A stretch of 64,000 nt of DNA from Astragalus membranaceus (GCA_039519185.1 CM076846.1:104938442-105002441); one strand, 5' to 3'. Positions 44,846 to 55,147 are shown, counted from the first letter of the stretch. The notes: generated from the sequence alone by a model not told the origin. Numbers and translations are program-made.

Positions 44846-45065
44846 ATGGACATAGTTTACCACGCTCACATCGATCGGGAACTGGAATCGCTTATAGAAA
44901 GAATACATCCTCCCAGGTACCACATCATCTTTCTTTATTACGCGTTTCAATTTGATTGTATTTTCTTCTTTAATTTTGCATTGTTATTGTTATTAAACGT
45001 GTTTAATTCTGTGTTTGCAGCGTCTGTATTGACAATGATTCTTGCCGAGACTGCACTGTTGTAAT
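44846..45065 (+). pseudogene. Captured 5' exons of an ACR (ACT-domain repeat) gene
   Basis: Exon 44846-44916 encodes MDIVYHAHIDRELESLIERI then HPP. A GT-AG intron spans 44917-45020. The second exon from 45021 encodes VCIDNDSCRDCTVV. Plant ACR proteins start with a Y..PE(F/Y)E.L..RI.PPRVCIDN..C.DCT(V/L)VKVDS pattern, so this is the N-terminus up to the first ACT domain. The fragment breaks after CTVV (ATAAGCAG), before the rest of ACT domain 1. The upstream 44640-44845 looks like a leader with an intron. Confidence 0.82.
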
Positions 45066-45135
45066 AAGCAGTGCTCCGGTGTAGCTGCTTCGATTTTTGG
45101 TTGCTTTAAGTTCACCCTATACTTTTTTTTTGCAG

Positions 45136-45173
45136 ACTAAAAGAACAAAGAAGACTGGCATTGTTGGAAAATA
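45136..45173 (+). pseudogene. Captured exon of ribosomal protein eL43 (RPL37a)
   Basis: After TTTTGCAG comes a short exon encoding TKRTKKTGIVGKYG, followed by GTACGT. Plant RPL37a genes begin M|TKRTKKAGIVGKYG with an intron right after the ATG, which this copy reproduces. Only the second exon is visible. The following 500 bp (45174-45690) are intron-like, T-rich and otherwise unassigned. Confidence 0.8.
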
Positions 45174-48100
45174 CGGTACGTCTTGTAGCTTAACTTAATA
45201 AAATCCGATATGTCCCTTGCATTTTGGTTTTGGATTTTGCTAGTTATTAATGATTATACTCTCTTGTGCTGTGGTGGGATTTGTTACTGATGTTTATGTT
45301 TACATGTGTTTGAGCTTTAGAAAAATGATTAGTGATCTATGTAATTGTTACTTAAGATGCGGATAAGTGATTGTACAAAAAGTTGCCGAATTTTTTATTT
45401 AGAATCATTGCATGCAAGACATGCTATGCATTTTTTCTTATAATCAGACAAGAGCCCTCACCTCCATCTCCTATTTTAATTAGTCCTTTTCCTCATAAAG
45501 TAGTTTTGATTATCACATGTTTCATGATAGGTTGTGGCTTGGCATATGTAAACTTATTGATGCAATGTGGAGTTTGTACAGCTGTTGTGTGCTGTCCTGT
45601 TTTAATTGACTTTATTTTTGCTTTCATTGATTTAATTTCTAGCTTATTTTGTTGTTTTTGTTGAACTAACATTGCCTTAATTAATTGCAGCAACTCAAAA
45701 CATGGGGAGGCATAGAAAATTGATTACTGTTCGGGATAGTCGAGTGCTTCTGGTCCAGTAGTAGGTTGGCCTCCAATTCCGTCTTTTAGAAAGAACATTG
45801 CAAGTGGAAGCTCTTCTTCTAAGCCACCTACTGGGTCCCAGCAAGACAAAGTTGCATACAAGGTAGTTAGGAGTAACAAAACTATTAATAAAGGGATGTT
45901 TGTGAAGGTCATTATGGATGGAGTTCCTATTGGGAGAAAAGTTGACATCAATGCTTATGATAGCTATGAAAAATTTTCCTCTGCTGTTGATAAGCTCTTT
46001 ATAGACCTCCTTCAAGGTAATATCCATTTCCTTTTAGTTTAATAGATACTAGCTCTCATTCTATTTATAAGAAAAAAAATCAGTTTTATGTTTATTGAAT
46101 AACTGATGTATCTACTATCTAGTCTATAATACATCAGTTATTCAATGAATCTACCACAGGGAGTATGGCTTGTCCCATGTGGTCAATTTAATCATATTTG
46201 TTGACATAATTTAGTGTAGAAATTGTTTCTTTGGGAAATTAAAAGTTGTACTCATAGTCCGGTATACACATTTTGTCAGCTACTACATCCTTTTGACTAA
46301 CTAGAAAGCAACATTCAAACCTCATGGTATAAATGTCAGCCTTGCTATATGCAATTAAAAGTGTGTGTTTGGTTTCACCTTGCATTCTATAAGAATTGAT
46401 TTTGTCATATGCCAAACATAGTTTTAGTGAAAATTCAAGGGTTAGGTTTCTATTAGACAAAGTTGATTTTGCCTCTAAATCTTTAATTCTTGTTAGAGTT
46501 GGGTTAAACAATTTACACTTATATTTATGTCAAATTTAATTGTAATGAAATCAATTTTGTTACTAATGATATTCCGGATTGGACTCTAAGGCCCACAAAA
46601 ACACTTTGTGACATCAGATCAAATGACATTTATCAAAATCTCATCGAAACATACAAAATGCATTAGCTTTTAGTCAATCTATTTTGTTTTTTCACCAAAG
46701 AATTGTTTAAGTCAGTTGGAGATTGTGATGATAATGAAAGTTGTGATGCAGAGTTAAATCTATGTCACATAGTGTATTCCCACAGTGGTGGTGGAACTGA
46801 GAAGAAGGAAGAGGGTTCATTGATTGGAAGTGGAGAATATAGTCTTGTTTATGAGGCTAATGATGGTGACAGGATGCTTGTTGGAGACGTACCATGGAAG
46901 TAAGCATCTTATTCTATTCAATATTATTTGGTGAATTTATTTATGAGAATGAATAATAATGGAAGTGAATGTGTATTATTGGCATGCCAGAATGTTTGTA
47001 TCAACAAAAGTGAAGAGACTGCGAGTGTTGAAGACTTCTGACCTACCTGCTTTTAAGAAGCTGGTGTTAGACTTGAAAGTCTATAAAAGTAACCTTAGAG
47101 GGGGGGGGTGAATAAGGTTATAGGTGATTAATGGATTCTTTTTCAATTTAAAAAACTTTTTCGATATTGGTTTGGATTAAATGCGGAATAATAATATTTG
47201 ACCAATATAGAAGGAGTAGAATGAGATGATGGACAGATTAATATTGTATACAGCAATAAAATAGATAATAAGAAGAAAGATTACAATATGATATATTTGC
47301 ACAGTTATATTGAGAATATGATAATATAAGCAGTTATGATAATATCAATATTATAAGCAAATAAAGTGCAAAATATAAAGAGATAGGGAAGAGAGAGAGA
47401 CACAGCAATTTAGCGAGGTTCGGGATAAAACCCCTACGTCCTCGGCCTTAGGCTTTTCAACCCTTGGACTTAGTAACCACTATATTGAAGAGAGTTTGAT
47501 ACAAACAGTCGACCCCAATATAAGTGAATCTCAATTCCCCTGAATTGAGAACCTAAGCACTCTTGCTAAGGATTTCTAAACCAACTCAATAACCCTATTG
47601 AGAGACCCAAGTACACAGCCCAGGTTTTCAGAACACCAACTCATTCACCTGATTGAGAGACCCAAGTTCAAAGCCCAGGATTTCAAAAACACCAACTCAA
47701 TCACTTGATTGAGAGACCCAAGTACAAAGCCCAGGATTTCAAAATAACCACTAGAACAAAATAAGAATTACACAATTGAGATCTATGGATCCAATCACTT
47801 CTTAGTAATGTGTCAGTTTAGAAACTGAGAGAGATGAGTGATATTAGGATTTTAGATGCTCTAAAAATATGATATGGAATATGATCTTGCTTTTGCAAAG
47901 GCTTCACAATTGATATGACAATGAGAGCTTAGATTTGCAAAAAGCTTTTATGAAGATAAATATGATTTTCAAAAACAAAAGACTTTTAACAAGATCAAAA
48001 CAATGAAGCTCAAGATCTTAAATTTAGATTGATAAAAAAGCTTTTGAAGATAATATGACAATTTCGAAATCAAAAAGCTTTTTATCAAATAAAACAATGA

Positions 48101-48278
48101 AGCACAAGATCTTAGATCTAAATTTATAAAAACATAAAAGCTTTTGGAAATGATATAACAATTTCGAAATCAAAAGCTTTTAACAAAATAAAACTATGAA
48201 GCACAAGTATAGATCTAGAATCGTATAGAGAGAAATTGTGAGATGAAGAGATTGGTTTCAAGGTGAAGCTCAACCAGG

Positions 48279-48286
48279 TATTTATA
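48279..48286 (-). promoter_or_regulatory. TATA box of the SIRE-like LTR
   Basis: TATAAATA on the minus strand, 50 bp downstream (in transcription direction) of the last ATCGAT palindrome. The same arrangement occurs in the other LTR with TATA at 52807-52814, which as the 5' LTR would drive transcription. Confidence 0.6.
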
Positions 48287-48335
48287 GGCTTAGGCACCGT
48301 TGAAATTTTTGAAAAGCATTTAATATGAGTGAAGA

Positions 48336-48694
48336 ATCGATTCATTGATCAAGTTAAAATGTTGATGAATCGATTCATTGCTTTTAAAAAATAAAAGAAT
48401 CGATTGTTTGTTTCTTTAGAAATAGGTGAGAATCGATTTTCAGGACATCCTGAATAAGGTAGGAATCGATTCTTACTTTGTTTAAAATGAGGAGGAATCG
48501 ATTCATAGCCTATAGGATTGCTTGAAAATCGATTTCATAGTCTTTTGAAATAGAAGGAAATCGATTCTTACCTTTGGCTTGAGAATATGTAGAAATCGAT
48601 TACATGCTTCAAACATAGGATAAGGAAATCGATTCTTGGCCTATAGGTGAGCCTAAAATCGATTTCATAGCCTATATAAATTATATAAATCGAT
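48336..48694. promoter_or_regulatory. Phased array of 12 ATCGAT palindromes
   Basis: ATCGAT starts at 48336, 48369, 48399, 48432, 48465, 48497, 48528, 48560, 48595, 48628, 48658 and 48689: intervals of 30-35 bp, mean about 32. Most sit in (G/A)AATCGATT. The sequence between sites is diverged while the palindrome is kept. It lies in U3 just upstream of the TATA box. A second copy is at 52864-53222. Confidence 0.85.
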
Positions 48695-49098
48695 TTCATA
48701 GCCATTGGAACAAAATAGAAAATGATTTTTGATTTCCACAAAATCGTTTTTAGGTTTAGGTGCCACCTTATGCATGCATGCAATTTTGTGAAATATTTTT
48801 TCAAAACTATTTTTATGCATCATGCATGTTTTGAAAAGTCATCTCTCCCAATAGCTAAAGTGCCACACACTTTAGGTGATAGGACCTTTACAAAGTGTCC
48901 TAAAAAGGCTTAGACACAAAATAGGGTTTTGAACTTCTTATAATGCTTCTTCTTTAAGCTTCTCCTTTTTTGAGTCTTCTTCCTTTTAAATTAAGTCCTG
49001 CACTTTGCTCAATGTGAAACATTAGTAGATATATGTAATTTGTTATCATTCAAAATAAAGGACTGTTTTACCCTTGGTTCAACAAACTCCCCCTTTTT

Positions 49099-49770
49099 GA
49101 TGATAACAAATTACATTATGCATAGGGATTAATAATAATGAAAATTCTTTTTAAAAAAGCTCCCCCTAAGCATAAGCATATATTTTCTCCCCACATATAA
49201 TAGTAGCTTGCATATTTTCTCCCCCTTTGTTTTCATCAAAAAGGAGGGGGGGTGAATACATACAACATAAACTTGCATAATAAATAAGCAGCATTTGCAT
49301 AGCATATGATATATCAAAAATAGTAGTTCATGCTATGCTCCCCCTTACTTGGTGATCCCCCTTAATAATTTTAAAATGCAAGGCTTTAGTAAAAAGAGGG
49401 TGGATCATCATGGTTTTAAAAATATGATACCCAGATAATCATCCTTGGTTCAACAATATAGGTATCATTTTTAACAAAAGAAATATGTTGCATCACAAAA
49501 TCCAGCACAATAGAGAGAAGAAAAAAAACTTTGATGCACACACAAAAAAAAAATTTGTTTCACAGAAGTGATAAATTATTCTTAAGGTGAATAGAACTTT
49601 TCCAATCTAACCTTCACCAGTGATTCTTCCTCTATTGTTGTTATCACGAGTCACATGACTGCTGTTTCTGAGTATTACGAATCTTTTTGTGTCTCCAGTC
49701 ATGAACTTCGAGTCTCTGCTATCAAGGTATTGATCTGACTCCCATACCCTGTAGCACACCTGCACTAAGA
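49099..49770 (-). other. Region between gag stop and 3' LTR in the SIRE-like element
   Basis: About 670 bp where 4 kb of pol would be expected. It contains clusters of CTCCCCC(T/A) on the plus strand (purine-rich on the transcript) at 49160, 49190, 49220 and 49340. No coding motif was seen. Confidence 0.65.
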
Positions 49771-51522
49771 TCAAGTAGAAAATTTTGGTACCCATTTCTC
49801 TTTGGGTCCTTTGGGGTTAGTCATCAAGGGGTTTGCTTTCACAATCCACCTTGGTTTCTTCCAAGTAGGTACAAGGGTTCCAAGCTCACATATTTTACGG
49901 ATGGGGCATGAAGAGGAGCTATGGTTTCCCTTTTGGCAATATGTGCATTTGAAGATAGTAGGTTTATGATTAGAGGTGCAAGCTACAAAGGTGATATTTT
50001 TGTTTGAGCTGGAGGTGGTGGAATTACCTTGGTACCCAATACCTCTCCTATCAACATATTCATGTTGGGAGTGAAGTAGCTTGGCTAAGGTCTTTTCACC
50101 AACCTCAAACTTTTTCAAAGATTCTTTCAAAAATTCATTTTCAACCTTGGCTTTTTCAAAATTTTGTTTAAGCTCAAGAAACTCAAGGTTGACAGATTTA
50201 TGTAGTTCATTCTTTAATCTATCTACTTCATTTTCAAGAGTCTCAATTTGAGTGAGCATGCTTTTGTTACTCTTTGCCAATTTCTTAGATTTTAACAAAA
50301 GAGTTTCATGTTCAGAATATAGAGCATCAAAAGCCTCACTTAAATCGTGACTACTATACGCACCATCAGATAGATCATCATGTATAGAAGAATCAGAAAG
50401 ACTAGAAGAGTTAAGGCTTACCTTAGATGAGTCATTTGCCATATGACAAACACCATTTGCAATTTGCTCTTCTTCGTATGTGTCACTATCAGAGCCAAGA
50501 CAATCCCATATAGTAGCCTTAGGTGTTTCACATGCCGTGAGACAGATGGCATTTGCAACTTCCTCTTCTTCACTGTCAGAATAGTTGTTCCATGTAGCCT
50601 TCTTAGCTTTCTTGGATTTCTTTGAGTTATTTCTCTTTTCAAGTTTGTTGAATTTCATGAATTCTTCAAATAATTCAGCCATGTCTTCATCATCGGTTTC
50701 TTCTTCAGATTCAACCTCTTTCCTTGCTACTTTAGAAGTTTTAGCAGCAAGGGCAAGAGATTTCTTCTCTTTTACAGTTTCTTTTTCTTGATTCTTTTTG
50801 GCAGCCAGAACTACCTCAAATGCTAGCAATGATCCAATAAGGTCTTCTTGAGGTAAAGTGCCAATGTCTTTGGCTTCAGTTATAGCACAAGTCTTAGGGA
50901 AGAAATCACCAGTTAAGGATTCAAGGATCTTTCCATTCAAATCCTTGTTGGTGTATTTCTTTCCTAAGGCCCTCAAGTTGTTTACAATTAAATTTAATCT
51001 CTGATGCATTGCTGCGACAGACTCACCTTCTTTCATTTTAAAACTTTCATATTCAGAGGTGAGAATTCTAATTTTAGTATCTTTTACCTGGCTTGTCCCG
51101 ACATGAGTGGCTTGAAGGCAGTCCCAGATTTCCTTTGCACTTTGACACCCTTTTACTCTACCATATTCTTCTTCACAGAGTGATAGATGAAGGATATTCA
51201 TGGCCTTTGCATTTAGGGATATCTTGTCAAGCTCAGATTTTCTTAACTCACTTAGGTCGATGGTGTAGATGTCTTCTACCGGTACTTCTTCAGCTTTGCC
51301 GGTGGCTTGAATTTTTGAAGTGTCACCATCAGTATTACCTGGTTTTGTGATCTTGATCTTCATCGGGATTAGAGGACCATCCACTATGATTCTCCATAGA
51401 GTGAAGTCAATTGCCTGCACATGACATTTCATACAACTACTCCAGTAATCGTAGTTAGTACCATCAAATAGAGGAGGCCTATTAGAAGACATTCCTTCCT
51501 TCATGAATGAACCCATAATCAC
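49771..51522 (-). CDS. gag: Gag protein of a SIRE-like Copia element
   Basis: An open 583-codon frame. Early residues include NRPPLFDGTNYDYW (the conserved Copia gag N-terminus). A UBN2-type gag region spans roughly residues 90-250, with AKEIWDCLQATHVGTSQVKD and IGSLLAFEV. An acidic stretch with several EEE runs follows (260-370), then a coiled coil (about 400-470), a CTYCQKGNHSSSSC zinc knuckle (about 526-539) and a terminal TNPKGPKEKWVPK. The actual start may be an internal Met (residue 3 or 11). Protease, integrase and RT that normally follow in frame are absent, so the element must use enzymes of a relative. Confidence 0.9.
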   Translation of the reverse strand: MIMGSFMKEGMSSNRPPLFDGTNYDYWSSCMKCHVQAIDFTLWRIIVDGPLIPMKIKITKPGNTDGDTSKIQATGKAEEVPVEDIYTIDLSELRKSELDKISLNAKAMNILHLSLCEEEYGRVKGCQSAKEIWDCLQATHVGTSQVKDTKIRILTSEYESFKMKEGESVAAMHQRLNLIVNNLRALGKKYTNKDLNGKILESLTGDFFPKTCAITEAKDIGTLPQEDLIGSLLAFEVVLAAKKNQEKETVKEKKSLALAAKTSKVARKEVESEEETDDEDMAELFEEFMKFNKLEKRNNSKKSKKAKKATWNNYSDSEEEEVANAICLTACETPKATIWDCLGSDSDTYEEEQIANGVCHMANDSSKVSLNSSSLSDSSIHDDLSDGAYSSHDLSEAFDALYSEHETLLLKSKKLAKSNKSMLTQIETLENEVDRLKNELHKSVNLEFLELKQNFEKAKVENEFLKESLKKFEVGEKTLAKLLHSQHEYVDRRGIGYQGNSTTSSSNKNITFVACTSNHKPTIFKCTYCQKGNHSSSSCPIRKICELGTLVPTWKKPRWIVKANPLMTNPKGPKEKWVPKFST

Positions 51523-51593
51523 AGATATATAACAGGATTAATTTAAATTGCGAGATGTAAAGCTCTAAAGCAATTACTAGCTTTGATACCACT

Positions 51594-53612
51594 TGTTAGA
51601 CTTGAAAGTCTATAAAAGTAACCTTAGAGGGGGGGGTGAATAAGGTTATAGGTGATTAATGGATTCTTTTTCAATTTAAAAAACTTTTTCGATATTGGTT
51701 TGGATTAAATGCGGAATAATAATATTTGACCAATATAGAAGGAGTAGAATGAGATGATGGACAGATTAATATTGTATACAGCAATAAAATAGATAATAAA
51801 AAGAAAGATTACAATATGATATATTTGCACAGTTATATTGAGAATATGATAATATAAGCAGTTATGATAATATCAATATTATAAGCAAATAAAGTGCAAA
51901 ATATAAAGAGATAGGGAAGAGAGAGAGACACAGCAATTTAGCGAGGTTCGGGATAAAACCCCTACGTCCTCGGCCTTAGGCTTTTCAACCCTTGGACTTA
52001 GTAACCACTATATTGAAGAGAGTTTGATACAAACAGTCGACCCCAATATAAGTGAATCTCAATTCCCCTGAATTGAGAACCTAAGCACTCTTGCTAAGGA
52101 TTTCTAAACCAACTCAATAACCCTATTGAGAGACCCAAGTACACAGCCCAGGTTTTCAGAACACCAACTCAATCACCTGATTGAGAGACCCAAGTTCAAA
52201 GCCCAGGATTTCAAAAACACCAACTCAATCACTTGATTGAGAGACCCAAGTACAAAGCCCAGGATTTCAAAATAACCACTAGAACAAAATAAGAATTACA
52301 CAATTGAGATCTATGGATCCAATCACTTCTTAGTAATGTGTCAGTTTAGAAACTGAGAGAGATGAGTGATATTAGGATTTTAGATGCTCTAAAAATATGA
52401 TATGGAATATGATCTTGCTTTTGCAAAGGCTTCACAATTGATATGACAATGAGAGCTTAGATTTGCAAAAAGCTTTTATGAAGATAAATATGATTTTCAA
52501 AAACAAAAGACTTTTAACAAGATCAAAACAATGAAGCTCAAGATCTTAAATTTAGATTGATAAAAAAGCTTTTGAAGATAATATGACAATTTCGAAATCA
52601 AAAAGCTTTTTATCAAATAAAACAATGAAGCACAAGATCTTAGATCTAGATTTATAAAAACATAAAAGCTTTTGGAAATGATATAACAATTTCGAAATCA
52701 AAAGCTTTTAACAAAATAAAACTATGAAGCACAAGTATAGATCTAGAATCGTATAGAGAGAAATTGTGAGATGAAGAGATTGGTTTCAAGGTGAAGCTCA
52801 ACCAGGTATTTATAGGCTTAGGCACCGTTGAAATTTTTGAAAAGCATTTAATATGAGTGAAGAATCGATTCATTGATCAAGTTAAAATGTTGATGAATCG
52901 ATTCATTGCTTTTAAAAAATAAAAGAATCGATTGTTTGTTTCTTTAGAAATAGGTGAGAATCGATTTTCAGGACATCCTGAATAAGGTAGGAATCGATTC
53001 TTACTTTGTTTAAAATGAGGAGGAATCGATTCATAGCCTATAGGATTGCTTGAAAATCGATTTCATAGTCTTTTGAAATAGAAGGAAATCGATTCTTACC
53101 TTTGGCTTGAGAATATGTAGAAATCGATTACATGCTTCAAACATAGGATAAGGAAATCGATTCTTGGCCTATAGGTGAGCCTAAAATCGATTTCATAGCC
53201 TATATAAATTATATAAATCGATTTCATAGCCATTGGAACAAAATAGAAAATGATTTTTGATTTCCACAAAATCGTTTTTAGGTTTAGGTGCCACCTTATG
53301 CATGCATGCAATTTTGTGAAATATTTTTTCGAAACTATTTTTATGCATCATGCATGTTTTGAAAAGTCATCTCTCTCAATAGCTAAAGTGCCACACACTT
53401 TAGGTGATAGGACCTTTACAAAGTGTCCTAAAAAGGCTTAGACACAAAATAGGGTTTTGAACTTCTTATAATGCTTCTTCTTTAAGCTTCTCCTTTTTTG
53501 AGTCTTCTTCCTTTTAAATTAAGTCCTGCACTTTGCTCAATGTGAAACATTAGTAGATATATGTAATTTGTTATCATTCAAAATAAAGGACTGTTTTACC
53601 CTTGGTTCAACA
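51594..53612 (-). repeat. 5' LTR of the SIRE-like element
   Basis: Near-identical copy of 47065-49084, adjoining the primer site. It carries the second ATCGAT array (52864-53222) and TATA box (52807-52814). Confidence 0.94.
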
Positions 53613-53631
53613 GCTGGATGAAGCTGTCTGA

Positions 53632-54200
53632 GTTTGAGGTCTTCTTCCATACTATATTATAATTATAATATAATGAGAAGCTGCAAATTAAGAGTGTTTT
53701 AATTTATTTGACATTTTTGTTCCTCTCTGCTCTGCATTAATAGATAAGAGCAGCAGGGAATAATATATATTTTCAACTCAGTTTAAATTGTTTTATGCTT
53801 TCTACTAGACTACTATATAAAGTAAACTCAACAGATTTGTTGTTTGCGTAACCATTATTTCAGAAGAGAAGAGAAAGAAGAAATATTCAATATTGAGAGC
53901 TATCTTGTAATTCAATGTTTGCTACTTTTGCTGTTTGTTTAAATTGAAATATGCCTTTTTTTAATTCTAGTGTTATGTTCAATTAAATTGAGAGCTATGT
54001 TTAAATTGAAAAGATATTCTTTGTATGGATATGCCTGCTAATGTGAGTTCCACTCTAGTTATGTTTAAATTGAGAGCTATGTTTTACGTATCCAGGTGCA
54101 TGTTTTTGTATAGATTTGTATGGATATGCCTGCTAATGTGAGTTCCACTCCAGTTATAGCTATATAAGATAACTGTTTGATTTGTTCTCTCATTGGTGTC
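53632..54200 (+). other. CACTA interior after the Aux/IAA stop, probable captured 3' UTR
   Basis: AT-rich, with no ORF. TTGTATGGATATGCCTGCTAATGTGAGTTCCACTC occurs twice (about 54021 and 54117), a direct repeat of about 35 bp. The first part is probably the captured Aux/IAA 3' untranslated region. The rest is CACTA filler. Confidence 0.5.
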
Positions 54201-54204
54201 ACTT

Positions 54205-54570
54205 TTTTTTTAAAAAAAAAGACTTTTCATATCGGTTCCCATAGAAAACCGATATGAAAAGTCTTTTTTTTTTTTTTTAAAAAAAACTTTTCATATCGGT
54301 TTTCTGTGGGAACCGATATGAAAAGTTCTTTTTTTTTTTAAAAAAAGACTTTTCATATCGGTTTTCTAGGGGAACCGATATGAAAAGTCTCTTTTTTTAA
54401 AAAAAAAGAGACTTTTCATATCGGTTTTAGGGGAGACCGATATAAAAACAACTTTTCATAACGGTTCAGGAACCGATATGAAATGTCCCTATTTTTTATA
54501 TCTCCTTTTTCGGCATCGGTTCGGGAACCGATATGAAATGTCAATTTTAACCGATATAAAAAGCCTTTTT
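54205..54570. promoter_or_regulatory. Right subterminal hairpin array of the CACTA element
   Basis: Alternating CATATCGGTT and AACCGATATG arms form four near-perfect hairpins separated by T/A homopolymer blocks (around 54205-54450), followed by three single AACCGATAT motifs. They match the left subterminal motif and probably bind transposase. Confidence 0.8.
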
Positions 54571-54583
54571 TCGATTAGTGAAT

Positions 54584-55142
54584 AATACTTCGACTACGGA
54601 TACTTTAAGAATAGTGTTCTATAGTTCAATGGGGTCTCACGATCAAATCACATTTAATGTTCCATTGAATAAACTATCTATTCTAAGGACTTTATTATGA
54701 TATACTCTGGCTAAAGTGCTCTCGGGGTCCCTTATCTTTATTTAAAGTAACAATTTGGTCCTTTATCATTTTTTTGTCCCAAATCAGTCCTTTATGTTTT
54801 AAATTTTTGACACATAAATCTTTTTCTGTCCCAAATCAGTCCTTTATGTTTCAAATTTTTAACACATAAATCCTTTTTTTTGACACATAAATCAGCACTG
54901 TTAACGGAAAAGGATTTATGTGTCAAAAATTTGAAAGATAAAGGACTTATTTGGGACAAAAAAACAATAAAGGACTAATTCGTTACTTTTAATAAAGATA
55001 AGGGACCCCGGGAGCACTTTAGCCATATACTCTTATAACATAATAAATAATGCCTTACACATATATCAAATATATGACATAAAATCATGATACAAATAAT
55101 AATCTATTCAAAATAGATTGGCCACTAGGGCTTACACCAACA
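54584..55142 (-). repeat. 5' LTR of the Copia element, second part
   Basis: Continues the LTR after the CACTA and contains the MITE at 54709-55024. It ends CACCAACA, followed by the GAAAG duplication. Confidence 0.92.
54709..55024. mobile_element. MITE, GGCTAAAGTGCTC family, copy 2
   Basis: Same terminal inverted repeats as 30479-30791. It is flanked by an exact 9-bp duplication ATATACTCT (54700-54708 and 55025-55033), and the empty site is seen in the partner LTR near 37135. This fixes the family as Mutator-type. Confidence 0.9.
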
Positions 55143-55147
55143 GAAAG

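Larger units (their letters stand above)
47065..49084 (-). repeat. 3' LTR of the SIRE-like element
   Basis: TGTTAGACTTG...TTGGTTCAACA on the plus strand. Contains the ATCGAT array (48336-48694) and a minus-strand TATA box (48279-48286). Confidence 0.94.
47065..53612 (-). mobile_element. Young SIRE-like Copia element with gag only
   Basis: LTRs 47065-49084 and 51594-53612 (2020 and 2019 bp) look about 99.7% identical, with roughly half a dozen substitutions noticed plus a G-run length change. TSD GCTGG is exact (47060-47064 and 53613-53617), inside the captured Aux/IAA exon. The primer site GTGGTATCAAAGC (minus) is at about 51579-51591, and the purine tract AAAAAGGGGGAGTT (minus) at 49085-49098. 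The interior is 2.5 kb with one gag ORF and no pol. The LTR phrase GAGGGGGG.TGAATAAGG is typical of SIRE-type elements. It is the youngest insertion in the nest. Confidence 0.93.
45691..53631 (+). pseudogene. Captured Aux/IAA gene fragment (IAA11/13-like), split by a Copia insertion
   Basis: Exons: about 45691-46016, 46697-46899, and 46991-47064 continued at 53618-53631. The first encodes GPVVGWPPIPSFRKN (domain II degron, with Pro for the usual Arg after PPI) and KGMFVKVIMDGVPIGRKVDI (domain III), ending in LFIDLLQ. The second encodes GSGEYSLVYEANDGDRMLVG then DVPW, and the third MFVSTKVKRLRVLKTSDLPA then a natural stop. Domain I (the LxLxL repressor motif) was not captured, and early in-frame stops lie at 45716-45760. 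Spliced reading resumes across the Copia target GCTGG as KKLDEAV-stop. Aux/IAA proteins repress auxin-response factors, so this piece would keep the interaction domain only. Confidence 0.85.
42469..54580 (+). mobile_element. Non-autonomous CACTA transposon carrying host gene fragments
   Basis: Ends CACTAGTGGAAAAAATGC and ...TTTTTTCGATTAGTG, with an exact 3-bp duplication AAT (42466-42468 and 54581-54583). The empty site is visible in the partner LTR. Subterminal regions hold many copies of ATATCGGTT and its complement AACCGATAT (at least three on the left and ten on the right), the pattern of CACTA transposase-binding repeats. No transposase ORF is present. Without the nested Copia it is 5.56 kb. 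Its interior holds exon-intron pieces of several genes, all in the plus orientation. Confidence 0.92.
35876..55142 (-). mobile_element. Degenerate Ty1/copia retrotransposon inserted in the Tat integrase gene
   Basis: LTRs: 35876-37251 (3' LTR) and 41327-55142 (5' LTR, interrupted). Subtracting the CACTA (12115 bp with duplication) and the MITE (325 bp) from the right LTR gives 1376 bp, the same as the left one. The duplication GAAAG is exact (35871-35875 and 55143-55147). The primer site AGTGGTATCAGAGCC (minus) is at 41312-41326 and a purine-rich GCTAGTGGGAGATT (minus) at 37252-37265. The interior is 4075 bp with decayed integrase, so the call of Copia rests on those motifs. Net length is about 6.8 kb. 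Confidence 0.88.

Noticed and set aside
48336..48694. CRISPR-like spacing of ATCGAT sites
   Set aside because: The repeated unit is a 6-8 bp palindrome within an LTR, with linkers that look like decayed copies of one another. A promoter array is the better reading.
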